Below, in pieces: positions 10,574 to 19,342 of a stretch of DNA of 30,000 bases. Origin of the DNA: Cristatella mucedo. Taxonomy: Eukaryota; Bryozoa; Phylactolaemata; Cristatellidae. The DNA is taken from positions 8,285,001 through 8,315,000 of the forward strand of contig WPIO01000008.1 in NCBI GenBank assembly GCA_009760855.2, written 5' to 3'. The notes beneath the pieces were generated by a model, which was not told the origin of the DNA, searched no databases, and saw nothing but the letters and a program-made list of their open reading frames with translations. The position numbers and the translations under genes were made by a program. How positions within the stretch are numbered: position 1 is the stretch's first letter; each line of letters opens with the position of its first letter.

Positions 10574-10768
10574 TGGCACCGTGCGGCTGGATAGCAGTGG
10601 CACCGTGCGGCTGGATGGCAGTGGCACCGTGCGGCTGGATGGCAGTGGCACCGTGCCGCGGCATAGCAGTGGCACGGTGCCACTGGATAGCAGCGGCATA
10701 GCAGTGGCACGGTGCCGATGGATATCAGCGGCACCGTGCGGCTGGATAGCAGTGGCACCGTGCGGCTG
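10574..10768 (+). repeat. 24-bp minisatellite
   Basis: Eight full or nearly full units of 24 bp (starts at 10574, 10598, 10622, 10646, 10670, 10705, 10729, 10753) plus an 11-bp partial unit at 10694-10704. The core is TGGCACCGTGCGGCTGGATA followed by GCAG. Some units swap GCACCGTGC for GCACGGTGC, its near-palindromic counterpart. Because 24 is a multiple of 3, several frames stay open on both strands. Those frames are by-products of the repeat, not evidence of a gene. Confidence 0.95.
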
Positions 10769-11074
10769 CGAAAAGAGCTGCAGTAAACTAGGTAGCTTCC
10801 TAATGACTGCGGTCATGTTAGCGTCTTAAGAAAAATGAATAGGATATTGCATCTAACATTTCGTCTTACTTCCAAATTTTTATGTTGTATGATGTGTGTT
10901 GTATCTTTTACGTTGTTGTAAATTGTACTTGGTATAAATACAACTTGCTATGTCGATGTTCCTCATACGTCCGCTCGCTTTCCAATGGGCCAAGTCAATA
11001 CTCCTCCTACGTTTGCTTGCGTTCGAGCGTAAATCCTGAGGTCAAGGTTTGCGTACCTAGAATCTTCGTTGCAG

Positions 11075-11299
11075 GAATGCCTCCGCGACGTGCTAATTAA
11101 AGCCGGCGTTGAGAAACTCGACATTGTAAAAGATATCAGCGAGGGAAAGAGGCTGCTGCGAAGTTCCGCTGTCGGTGCAGCGGAAGCGGGAATTCTAGAG
11201 CTGAGGAGGACACCTGGCACCGGCGACAGCGACAGCGACAACGCCAGCAACGCAGGGTACACCAACTCTGCTTTCGAAGAAAGTGAGAGCAACTTCTGA
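11075..11299 (+). CDS. SLC26A11: SLC26A11-like transporter, terminal exon
   Basis: The last coding exon is 74 codons plus TGA at 11297-11299, entered in phase 0 after TCGTTGCAG. It begins ECLRDVLIKAGVEKLDIVKD, which continues directly from VVANLT of the preceding exon. It supplies the final STAS helix and strand (Leu-Arg-x-Val-Leu, Ala-Gly-Val, Leu-Asp-Ile-Val). The remainder is a hydrophilic tail rich in Ser, Asp and Glu (TGDSDSDNASNAGYTNSAFE), probably disordered and a plausible kinase target. The TTG of the acceptor is not a start codon. Together the four exons give about 292 residues of the C-terminal part of the protein. No convincing poly(A) signal is seen in the 300 bases after the stop; AATAAA occurs only later (near 12.74, 12.97 and 13.30 kb). 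Confidence 0.88.
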   Translation, partial: ECLRDVLIKAGVEKLDIVKDISEGKRLLRSSAVGAAEAGILELRRTPGTGDSDSDNASNAGYTNSAFEESESNF

Positions 11300-12710
11300 G
11301 CAGATGTCGGCTGGGCGGCGGCGGCACGGAGCCTTCGCCGCTGCCACATCGCTCGCTCGCTCGCTCGATATCTGCTTAGATTGGTGAGAGCGACATTAAT
11401 CATCAGCCTTCAATGCCCCGCGATACAGTATGTACCACGAAGCTGTCATGTCTGTAGGTCTGCAGACTACGAGCGTCCTACCTTTCGCAGGCTGACTGAC
11501 TCACGTTCGCTGCTGCATTTGTGAACGAATCGTTTGACTGAGATAGATTTATCTTGTCGATGAGAGAAGCACAAAATGCTGACGAAGGCATGCTACTTGT
11601 GCGAATGCGTTCACTTCCAAGACAGAACGATCTGCGGCGACAAAGGCGAATGCGCTTATCGCAGATCTCAGCCTCTGCCTCTCAGATGGCCGCCGCACGC
11701 TAATTGTGAAGAATGCTGCGTGTGCCGCACCAGAAAGCACGCTATACCACAATCGTCTGCCGAGCAGTAGCTTACGCTGACCCGCAGGGATCAGTCAGCT
11801 CGCGCTTCTTCAGCTCGCGGCTTTGCTGAATCGCGTGCGAGATAACAAAATGGCCGGTTTCCGACAGGACGTGACAGGAAGCTGCAGGTACGCAGCGCGA
11901 AGCCCAGCTTTTCGCTCGCTGGCTCATTGTCTTGTTGGCCCTAGCAACTGGGAAAGGCCATGCAACCCCCCCCCCCCTAATCGGGAAGGCCGGAAGACCA
12001 ATGCGCGCATGGACATGTCTTGGCTTGGCTCGCTCCCATATAATGCACATCCGTTTACCCGCCCGATGTCGGTGCCGCTTCCTCGCCCGGCTTAGACGGC
12101 AGCAAATCAGACAGCGAGCGGACAGCGGAAGCATTCCTTTTTGCCACGCCCAGCAAATGCCGATCCTGAGAGAGCCTGAGCAGAAGCCGGCGTGAGCCAA
12201 ATTTAGAAATGAGTGCTGATTCAGAGGCAACGGGTAAGTTCTGAACTAGTGGCCGGATTATTGCCTCTGCTCAACTTAGCAACACGACGGTCGCTCGGCA
12301 TGGCCGTGGACGCGAGCGCCACCTACCGGTGGCTTGCCGCCGGCCGTCGCTCACCGAACTGCTGCTGCCACCACGCTACGCGCGCTACTGTGCAATGACT
12401 TTTGACTACCGCATGTTGGAAACACTTCCTGCCTTATATTCTGCCAAATGATCTGGAAGGTGCGCTTGGTCGGCCGAGGCTGCAGCGTCGCGGTCACGAG
12501 GCTGCGGTCGCAGTTTGCCGAAGGGCGAGCAGAATATCAGTCGGGACTGCCAAAGTAGTGCAAGGTCTCAGCTGATGAGCTTTGGCGCGCGAGAGCGTTA
12601 CCAGAAAGTTATCCGTAGGCGCTTACCTTGGATGGCTTTGGGTGCAATTTAACAACTACGTCACGGTCGCGGCGTCCTGCATGAAGCCGCTCGTTTAGTG
12701 CCTCAGATTT
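11300..12710 (+). other. SLC26 3' flank, mostly unassigned
   Basis: This is either the 3' untranslated region or intergenic DNA. It contains a small cysteine-rich open frame (11576-11770), a poly-C run (about 11968-11977) and otherwise unremarkable mixed-composition DNA. Open frames at 11772-12230 and 12213-12398 show no recognisable domain. Confidence 0.6.
11576..11770 (+). CDS. Small cysteine-rich ORF, unknown
   Basis: This is a 64-codon ATG-to-TAG frame whose start has an A at -3 (CACAAAATGC) and an in-frame TGA at 11561-11563. Nine cysteines fall at residues 6, 9, 11, 20, 26, 44, 47, 48 and 50, giving C-x2-C-x-C, C-x5-C and C-x2-C-C-x-C. The visible segments include KACYLCECVHFQD and NCEECCVCRTRKH. 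The pattern would suit metal binding or disulfides, but there is no signal peptide and I recognise no family. It lies 277 bp after the SLC26 stop on the same strand, so it could be within that gene's 3' untranslated region, a separate small gene, or chance. Confidence 0.25.
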   Translation: MLTKACYLCECVHFQDRTICGDKGECAYRRSQPLPLRWPPHANCEECCVCRTRKHAIPQSSAEQ

Positions 12711-12950
12711 GTAATAATAATAATGATAATGATAATAATAAACTTTTTTACTCCATAGCGTGTATATATGTATGTATATGTATATGTATGTATATATATA
12801 TATATATGTATATATGTATATATGTATAGCGCTTTTTATATTATATAGCGTTATATAGAACTGAATCTCTCTCTGGGCAATTTACGGATGCTGCATATAA
12901 AGCATTACCAAATGTTTGGTGGTAACGTTGTAAAACAAAGGCAGCGAAAC
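12711..12950 (-). mobile_element. LINE/SINE 3'-tail fragment with ATA/TGTA microsatellite
   Basis: It starts with TAATAATAATAATGATAAT, followed by a degenerate TGTATATA repeat (about 12759-12828). Then come ATAGCGCTTTTTATATTA, GAACTGAATCTCTCTCTGG, GCAATTTACGGATGCTGC and AAATGTTTGGTGGTAAC. The last three blocks match the fragment at 5371-5500. As near 10.1 kb, a simple repeat has grown within the tail. Confidence 0.7.
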
Positions 12951-13755
12951 GCTCTGTTCTCTCTGACTGAATAAAAGGTTGCATTTATCAGCCGGTTTTG
13001 TGAGCAAATAAGGTCAAATAGAGAGCCTCGAAGAATAACTATGTCACGTGCTCACTGAATGGGCACTTCATCGGTCAGAGTATTACGGAAGCTTGGAGTT
13101 CTTAAGGCGATCCAACCCAGTGTTTGGCAGGTGCAATTGTACATTGGCAACTGAAAGATCTCATATCCGACTGCGATTTGTGGTTCGTGTCGTTTCGAGT
13201 GAAAGTAGCGTTTTGTTTCAGTTGAATAAGCGTGAAAGAGACTAATGCCGAGTCCCCGCGGGCGTCAAGTAATGGAATCGCTGTGTTGCGTATCGCATGC
13301 TTTTGAATAAATTAATACACGCTGAATTATTTCCTAGCAAAGATTTGAGCCTGTTTTCTTACTATTGAAACGTCAGCTTGTCACAACGGGCTAAATATAC
13401 CATTTGCTGGAGACGGTTAGAGGTTTTCTGTGGTATAATCTTTAGCAACCGGATGTCCTTTAACCAAACGGCTTTGACCTCGTTTAAAAAGATATCCGAT
13501 GCAATGATTAGAGCCAGCTCCACCGGTCATGGACCGGTGGCCGCTTTGCCGCGCCCTCGCGTGCGGCCCTTGTCATCCGAGTGGCAGATACGAGCTACAC
13601 GTCAAGCTCAAGGACTTGCTGCTAAGGCATGCGCGCGTTCTCAGTCGCCATCTCATGGCTGACGTCGGCGGAAGTTCATGCATGCATCGGTAGCGCACCT
13701 GCGACCTCTTAACCTCACCGCAAGGTGACTCTCAAAGTGTTTGCTGCAGGCTCAG
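12951..13755. other. Unassigned intergenic stretch
   Basis: Mixed-composition DNA with no recognisable gene. A 9-bp inverted repeat with a 3-base loop (CCACCGGTC / GACCGGTGG) lies at 13520-13540. Confidence 0.5.
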
Positions 13756-14330
13756 CCATTGCCAGGGCTTCCACGTTCGCCGCCTGACTCGGGCCAGGTT
13801 CGCGAGCAGCAGCAGCGTTCGCGCTCTCGCGCCGTCTTCAAAAAACGATGCTGCTTCAATGCGCAGCGGCAAAAAGTGTCCTACTCGCGGTGGAGCGACT
13901 CCGCAAGGCGGTATCGCTGCCGTGCGTTGGGATCGTCAGCAGCAGCGTTTAGGGCCGCTCGAAATGCATAAATGGCGGACGGACGGCGCGGCAGAGCGGG
14001 CCGGCCTCGACGCAAGCCCGCTCTGCCGCGCCGTCCGTCCGGCTGCGCGGCGGTGAACTTCCGGTCGGTCGATCGGGCGGCCGCAGCTAGAAGGAAACTT
14101 TCGTCGGTTGGCACGTGGCCAGCCGCTGGCCCTCTTCCGCGAAAGTAGCGAGCCGGCGGCGGGCCACCAGCTCTTGGCCGGGAGTGCGCCTCAGCACGCT
14201 CGGCAGGCAGAGCGATGGCCGGCGGCGGGGAGGCCACGCGTCAGGCAGCTTGCTAGCGGACGGTGGCAGCAGCGGTCGGCGGACGCCAACTTGCGGCCTA
14301 AGACCGCGCGCGCGTGATCGCGGAATGTGT
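13756..14330. other. CpG-rich block with long hairpin
   Basis: GC-rich sequence without CpG depletion and with overlapping open frames on both strands, none with a recognisable domain. It could be a promoter-type CpG block, but no transcript start can be supported. It contains the 24-25-bp inverted repeat listed separately. Confidence 0.5.
13976..14041. repeat. Perfect 24-25-bp inverted repeat (hairpin)
   Basis: The left arm 13977-14000 (GGACGGACGGCGCGGCAGAG then CGGG) is the exact reverse complement of 14017-14040, with a 16-base loop. One more outer pair (13976 C with 14041 G) extends it to 25. A perfect arm of this length is far beyond chance. Confidence 0.97.
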
Positions 14331-14378
14331 GCGAGCACACGCTCGCGTCACACCCGGACTCACTCGCGCGAGAAATAA

Positions 14379-14440
14379 TAAAAATAATAGTAATAGTAAA
14401 ACACATTTGTGGTATAGTGCCCTCAGAGAACTGCCGTTGG
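14379..14440 (-). mobile_element. Short LINE/SINE 3'-tail fragment
   Basis: AATAATAAAAATAATAGTAA is followed by GTGGTATAGTGCCCTCAGAG and AACT. This is the TAA-rich terminus plus one stem arm (GCCCTCAGAGAACT) of the LINE tail read on the - strand. The rest is absent. Confidence 0.55.
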
Positions 14441-14663
14441 CCGACGATCCGTCAACCGGTGGCGTGGTAAGCCCGAAGCCACCGATCGACGCTTCCGGCT
14501 TCAAGAAGACGAAGCGCAGCCTGAATAAAAATGAAACAAAAGATGGTGCAGAAGAACACTGCGTAGGCATAGGAAAATGCACGAGAAATACTGATGAAGG
14601 GAGAAATCCTGCAGGGAAACTCCACTTCGGGCCGAGCCAGAACGGCTGCACATCTCGCCCACC

Positions 14664-14700
14664 ATTCGGACAATGCGCCGTCCTGGCGCATTGTCCGAAT
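14664..14700. repeat. Perfect 16-bp inverted repeat (hairpin)
   Basis: ATTCGGACAATGCGCC (14664-14679) is the exact reverse complement of 14685-14700, with a 5-base loop (GTCCT). It lies about 30 bp before a CT microsatellite. Confidence 0.97.
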
Positions 14701-14729
14701 TGCCCGCTGCCGGGACAGCGCGAAGCCGC

Positions 14730-14731
<2 letters not shown>

Positions 14732-14781
<50 letters not shown>

Positions 14782-14790
14782 ATCTCTATC

Positions 14791-14859
<69 letters not shown>

Positions 14860-14910
14860 ATATATATATACTTATTTATTTATTCATATTTATCTTTCTT
14901 TCTCTCTCCA
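14732..14910. repeat. (CT)n then (TA)n then TTTA/CTTT compound microsatellite
   Basis: CT repeats occupy 14732-14779 and about 14797-14824, with a short degenerate link. They pass into a TA run to about 14870 and then TATT/CTTT-like repeats to about 14910. The long open frames across it (Leu-Ser and Ile-Tyr repeats) are by-products. Confidence 0.97.
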
Positions 14911-15940
14911 TCTCTACGTCCAACTTGCGAGCCTGGCCGCCCCATGACGCAGATGGTCATGCTTTGAGTGACAGGAGCTCCTGTGCGAATGTAAATAGTG
15001 CTCTCAGCCTTCAGCTAACTGAAGGCCGTGCTCATTTGCAGACAGAAATATTAAGATCGGTGCAGTTATCGGCCTACTCCGCGCCATCAACTGCTACACC
15101 GCTGGACGGTATTCTCTGCCTGCATTATCAGCCCGGCGTCCAACTGATGGGATTTCCAACTCATTGTCGCGTAAATTTAGTTCCGGTGTATTGTCTGCCC
15201 GGCCACGTTTAATCCTGTCCTAGTTGGCTTCGTGGCCGGGAAAAACCTGAGTGGTGACATGGGCAGCGATTCTTCTCCGTTCTTCCTGCCGCTTGAAAGA
15301 TTCCGCGCGAAACGGTGGCTTCCCTGGGCTCGCTCAGCCTGCTCCGTCAAGCCGTCTGTCGTGTCGTCTGTCTGCCTCTCTATTAGTTTGTGTATCGGCA
15401 CTAGCCACGCGTTCTCGAAAATCAAGGAAAAATTAGTAAAAAATTTAAAACGTTCAAAATACTTTATTGAAAATGTGTCGAATATTTTTTTTAACTATTG
15501 AAAGAATAAAGACTACTCATTTCAGTCGACTTAGAATTGCAGCTGTTTTTTACGAGCAGACGCTTTTCCCGCAATTTTTCGAGCGGAAATTCAAATTGAA
15601 AATTAGAGACCGCGCGTATAAGCGTCAAGCTGCGAAAATGGGCAGCCGCGAGGACTCGTCGACCGGCAGGTAGTCTGACCGTCGCACAGACAGACTTCCC
15701 GGTCAAAGGTCAGACTCTTCTTTTATCCGTTCCACTGAGAGAGATAATCTCCACTGCGTCTAAATACGAAATTATATAATGCACTGATCAACAGGCTGCT
15801 CGTTACCATTTTCTAATTCAAAAAACGATGCAACATTCAATCAACTATGGGAGTGCATAATACAGCTAAATACGCAAGTTAAGAAATTCAGTGCTTCGTT
15901 TTTTGAAATTACACTCCTCATAGATGTACCATCGCAGTAG
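14911..15940. other. Unassigned intergenic stretch
   Basis: No recognisable gene. A 10-bp inverted repeat (CCCGGCCACG at 15198-15207 with 15231-15240) lies near 15.2 kb. The part after about 15430 is AT-rich. Confidence 0.5.
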
Positions 15941-15944
15941 GGCT

Positions 15945-16080
15945 AGACATTTCACGGGGGCACAACTAAAGCTCGAACCCTGCAATGGGCGATTCTCTAT
16001 TGCTAACTGCAAGCGGCGGTGATAGACGTTAAGGCTCTTCTATTGCTGTATAAATAAGGCTTTTAAATCATCTAACATTT
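15945..16080 (+). mobile_element. tRNA-derived SINE family 2, copy b, diverged
   Basis: It aligns with the other family 2 copies through GCTCGAACCCTGC (B-box region), GGGCGATTCTCTATTGC, CTGCAAGCGGCGGTGA and AAGGCTCTTCTATTGCTGTA, ending in a TTTAAATCA region. It is more diverged than the copies at 4.3 and 28.7 kb. Confidence 0.7.
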
Positions 16081-16217
16081 AATTAAGCAAAACGTATTCT
16101 ACTTGCAGTGGTTAAGGGCGAGAAAAAAAGGCGGGCATCGCGCGTGCTTTCAAATGTCGAAATATGCTGCCTAATTCACAGCTACGTGAATTTCGGCAAA
16201 TCAATGAATGACTGCGA

Positions 16218-16221
<4 letters not shown>

Positions 16222-16288
<67 letters not shown>
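16222..16288. repeat. (GA)n microsatellite
   Basis: Uninterrupted GA dinucleotide run of about 67 bases with the purine strand on +. The Arg-Glu and Leu-Ser frames across it are artefacts of the repeat. Confidence 0.98.
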
Positions 16289-16290
<2 letters not shown>

Positions 16291-16874
16291 AGTTTGTCTG
16301 TTTTCTCATCTGACTGTCCCCCAGTTTGAATGTCTCAATAATCGTCACTCATCAATTCGTCCTGTACATACTGACAGACATATTAGGGGATATTTTACGA
16401 TGCTTGCCAGCACGTCAGGCGCTTGCTCTTGCGCTACTGATTTGCGCAATGATCAATTGCTAAGCGCACGATGCCTATGGCTTGCGCCGCACCCACCGTC
16501 ACCGTCGTCGTCGTCGTCGCGCCTGCGCACGCAAGACAATCGGCAGGATCTCGAGGAAGCATCTTCGGGGCATGCTCAGGCAGGCTCAGGTGGCAAACAA
16601 GGCGCGCGAGCCGATGCCAGCAATGGCGTCAGCGCCAGAGGAGGACCCAGCTGCTCTTTTTGAGTGCGCTTGAGCTGTTCCGTCCAGCCGCGTACGGACA
16701 GCTTTTTAGCGCGCCTGTTGGTTACGTGCGCAGTTAGGTGCTGCTCGCGGCCCATGGCTGCACTCGTCGGCCCGTGGTGCGTGACCGTGCGTGCCCGACG
16801 CTGAGCTTTGATAGTGCTGTACCGGCCGAGCGTCTCGAAATGCCGCAGCACAGCTAGACATACAGTTGCTAGTT

Positions 16875-16878
<4 letters not shown>
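16289..16878. other. Unassigned stretch between two GA tracts
   Basis: Mixed-composition DNA with a short GTC/TCG-rich run (about 16497-16520). Open frames on both strands have no recognisable domains. Confidence 0.45.
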
Positions 16879-16879
<1 letters not shown>

Positions 16880-16941
<62 letters not shown>

Positions 16942-16942
16942 T
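16880..16942. repeat. (GA)n microsatellite
   Basis: GA dinucleotide run with one extra G near its right end, purine strand on +. Confidence 0.98.
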
Positions 16943-17490
16943 AGCCAAGTAGCTCTCGCAACGCTAGACTTGGGGCTCGCAAGCTGCTGAGAGTAGCTCT
17001 CTCGCCCCGAAGGCTTGAACGAGCTCTCCTTAGCCACCCTCTGTGCTCAGCTGACGGCGTCGTCCGTTTCCTGGGCCGAATGCAGGTGGCAGAATGATAT
17101 AGTATTCCGCCGCCGGCGTTCGAATCGTAAAACATTTGACCCTCAACTCAACAGTAGAGCGAGCTTGGTGACTGGAAGCGTCAGCTCATGTTAGATGTCT
17201 AGAAAGAGATTAGTCCTCTTGAAGCGCTGGCCAAACGTCTCATTCATATAATTTTTATTAGTATCACCATCATCATCACATCTCTGAGTAAACGTGTCGC
17301 GCACAGTGCTTGCTGAAGGGACGCTAGCATTGCCACAGCTGACCGGGGAGAGGACGCCCTGTAGATGTAGAGCTGCAGATGATCGCGACCATCGCTGACC
17401 CTGGTTCGAATCCTGCGGCCGCTCGCGCTTGGACGTGATCAGTCTGTTGGCCTCAGAACTAGAGCAGCGGTCCACAGAGCGAAAGGGGTT
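16943..17490. other. Unassigned stretch with two isolated B-box-like sites
   Basis: No gene is recognisable. GTTCGAATC at 17118-17126, preceded about 25 bp earlier by TGGCAGAATGA, and GGTTCGAATCC at 17403-17413 resemble pol III promoter boxes. Either could be the head of an old tRNA-derived SINE, but no second copy of either body was found in the window. Confidence 0.35.
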
Positions 17491-18544
17491 CGACGAAATA
17501 CCGCAATCCACCCTAATTAGGTTAACATTGACAGAGTTTTGGCGTTACCAAGCTCAAAATTTGGGTGGATATTCTAGTGCACCTTCGATTTTATCTATCC
17601 TCCAAAATGCATGTCATTGTGCTCACGCGAACCTATGCAAATGAGCTGCAACGACAGAGGTCTCTACCGCAACTAACTTTAGTTTGCCTCAGATCCGCCA
17701 CAAATTCAGCTGCACAAAGCTCCAAAAAGCTTGGAATATACAGCTGTGATAAACGCAAAATGTACCCACAACATTTTTCGAGATTCCGCTCACGCGTTCT
17801 TACGAATTCCACTTAAATAGATTGCCGAGGCTCCGGCCAACACCGCAATCTACAGCATTCAACCGCACAAGAAAAAATTCTGTGCGGGTTAAGCTCTTTT
17901 TTTTTTTATTGCAAATGACTGTACACTCTGAGACATTCGGACTCACAAGATTTCACTAACATTGGCATGGCCATTCTCGTGAAATGCGCTGCAATTTCCC
18001 GTGCCAATACCGAAATCCACCCCAATCTATCGCATCCACTGCAAAACGACTAGAAATAGATTTCGCCGAGCTCCAGTTTTTATTGCATAATGAAGTGCAC
18101 TATGTTGTGCGCACACCCACTAAAATTAAAAATAACATGCATCCGTACACTCTGGCAGTGCGAGGCAATCACCCAAAATGACCCGGGGAAAACACTGCAA
18201 TCCACTCTAGTCCACTGCAAATCATCCTCAAATCGCCAAAATGAGCTCTAAGTTACATTTCATGTAAAGCTAAACTCAGCAAAATACACCAAAAAATCAC
18301 TCCATTGTGCCTACGCGTTCTCGTGCAATGAATGCACTGCAATCAATCCAAACGGCCCGGTCCCCTACTGCAATCCACCGCAATCTGCCGCAAAGCGACC
18401 AGATGCGCACACTGGAAGCACACATTGTAACTGCTCACTGCTCTACTCTTTGGTGATTGTGTACTCGCTCAATGCCCCCACCATACTGCAACAATGCACT
18501 GCAATTGACTACAATGGCCCGGGCCAATACCACAATCAACAGCA

Positions 18545-19335
18545 AAATAATAATAATAATGCACTTGATAAAGCGCCCTCAGAGAACTTAATCTCTTTCT
18601 AGGCGCTTTACATTTGCTGCAAAGTGAAATGCAATTGAATGGTAAGTAAAATCATGCTTTAAAAACAAAAAAAATGAATAACATGGTTAGGGGTGACATG
18701 CACAGGGTCAGCATGCAAATGTGGTTAGTGGCAGCATGCACAGTGTCAGCACACATAAGCACATCAAGGACGAATCACAGGGACCCACTAAATGCTGCCA
18801 TAAATAGGTGTTTTTAAGTTCCTTTTAAATGTGGTCAGGTCAGGGGATGTTCTGACGCAGGTCGGAAGGGAGTTCCAGGCTTTGGGAGCATATGAACTAA
18901 ATGCACGGTCTCCAAAGGATTTAAGGTTTGTATGAGGTATTTCTAGACTATTGGATTCCGAAAAGCGGGTGGTACGATGCTTAGCCTGATGGGGTAGTAT
19001 ATCTGACAGATAGGCTGGAGCCATAGAATGAAGTGACCTAAAAGTGAGCGACGAAACCTTGAAGTCAATCCGTTGCTTGACTGGTAGCCAGTGCAGGTCG
19101 GCGAGAAGTGGAGTAATGTGGCAACTGCGACGCTCACGACAGACAAGCCTAGCTGCAGAGTTTTGCACCAGCTGCAATCGCCTGATCGCACATGCAGGTA
19201 GGCCAGTAAGCAGTGAGTTGCAGAAGTCGAGACGGGATGTCACGAATGCATGGACCAACTTGGACGTGGTATCCTTATCTAAACAAGCCCGAATTTTAGC
19301 AATGTTATGAAGCTGAAAATAGGCGGATTTGAAAA
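18545..19335 (-). mobile_element. CR1/L2-like LINE, 5'-truncated copy with 3' tail
   Basis: On the - strand this copy runs from the end of a reverse transcriptase ORF through a 3' untranslated region of about 190 bp. It ends in a stem-loop and a (TTA)n-type terminus (+ strand TAATAATAAT at 18548-18560). Terminal simple-repeat tails of this kind, rather than poly(A), are typical of the CR1/L2 group. The left (5') junction at about 19335 is where satellite sequence resumes. No target-site duplication is obvious. Confidence 0.88.
18570..18609 (-). promoter_or_regulatory. LINE 3'-terminal stem-loop
   Basis: AAAGCGCC (18570-18577) pairs with GGCGCTTT (18602-18609), and inside it AGAGA (18581-18585) pairs with TCTCT (18592-18596). 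The same structure is at 22789-22828, and its arms persist in the SINE family 1 tails. In CR1/L2-group elements a 3'-end RNA structure is thought to be read by the element's own reverse transcriptase. That role here is inference. Confidence 0.7.
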
Positions 19336-19342
19336 TGACCAT
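18788..19342 (-). CDS. Reverse transcriptase ORF, C-terminal portion (truncated LINE)
   Basis: This open frame of 184 codons is the intact C-terminal end of a non-LTR retrotransposon reverse transcriptase, downstream of the catalytic core. Blocks in order are FQLHNIAKIRACLDKDT, LVHAFVTSRLDFCNSLLTGL, RRLQLVQNSAARLV, HITPLLADLHWLPVKQRIDF, APAYLSDIL and FGDRAFSSYAPKAWNSLPT, ending FKRNLKTPIYGSI. This series is common to CR1/L2-type LINEs of many animals. The polymerase motif with the catalytic aspartates and the endonuclease are missing because of 5' truncation. The ATG at 19342 is incidental and lies at the junction with the array, so no protein is expected. The absence of stops across the frame suggests a fairly recent insertion compared with the copies at 2.1 and 8.7 kb. 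Confidence 0.92.
   Translation of the reverse strand: MVIFKSAYFQLHNIAKIRACLDKDTTSKLVHAFVTSRLDFCNSLLTGLPACAIRRLQLVQNSAARLVCRERRSCHITPLLADLHWLPVKQRIDFKVSSLTFRSLHSMAPAYLSDILPHQAKHRTTRFSESNSLEIPHTNLKSFGDRAFSSYAPKAWNSLPTCVRTSPDLTTFKRNLKTPIYGSI

Noticed and set aside
10444-10829. Repeat proteins on both strands with 8-residue units
   Set aside because: They come from the 24-bp minisatellite, open because the unit is a multiple of three; no start context or flanking domain.
14314-15212. Frames of 179-217 residues across 14.7-14.9 kb
   Set aside because: The centre is a CT/TA microsatellite and the flanks have no recognisable domain.
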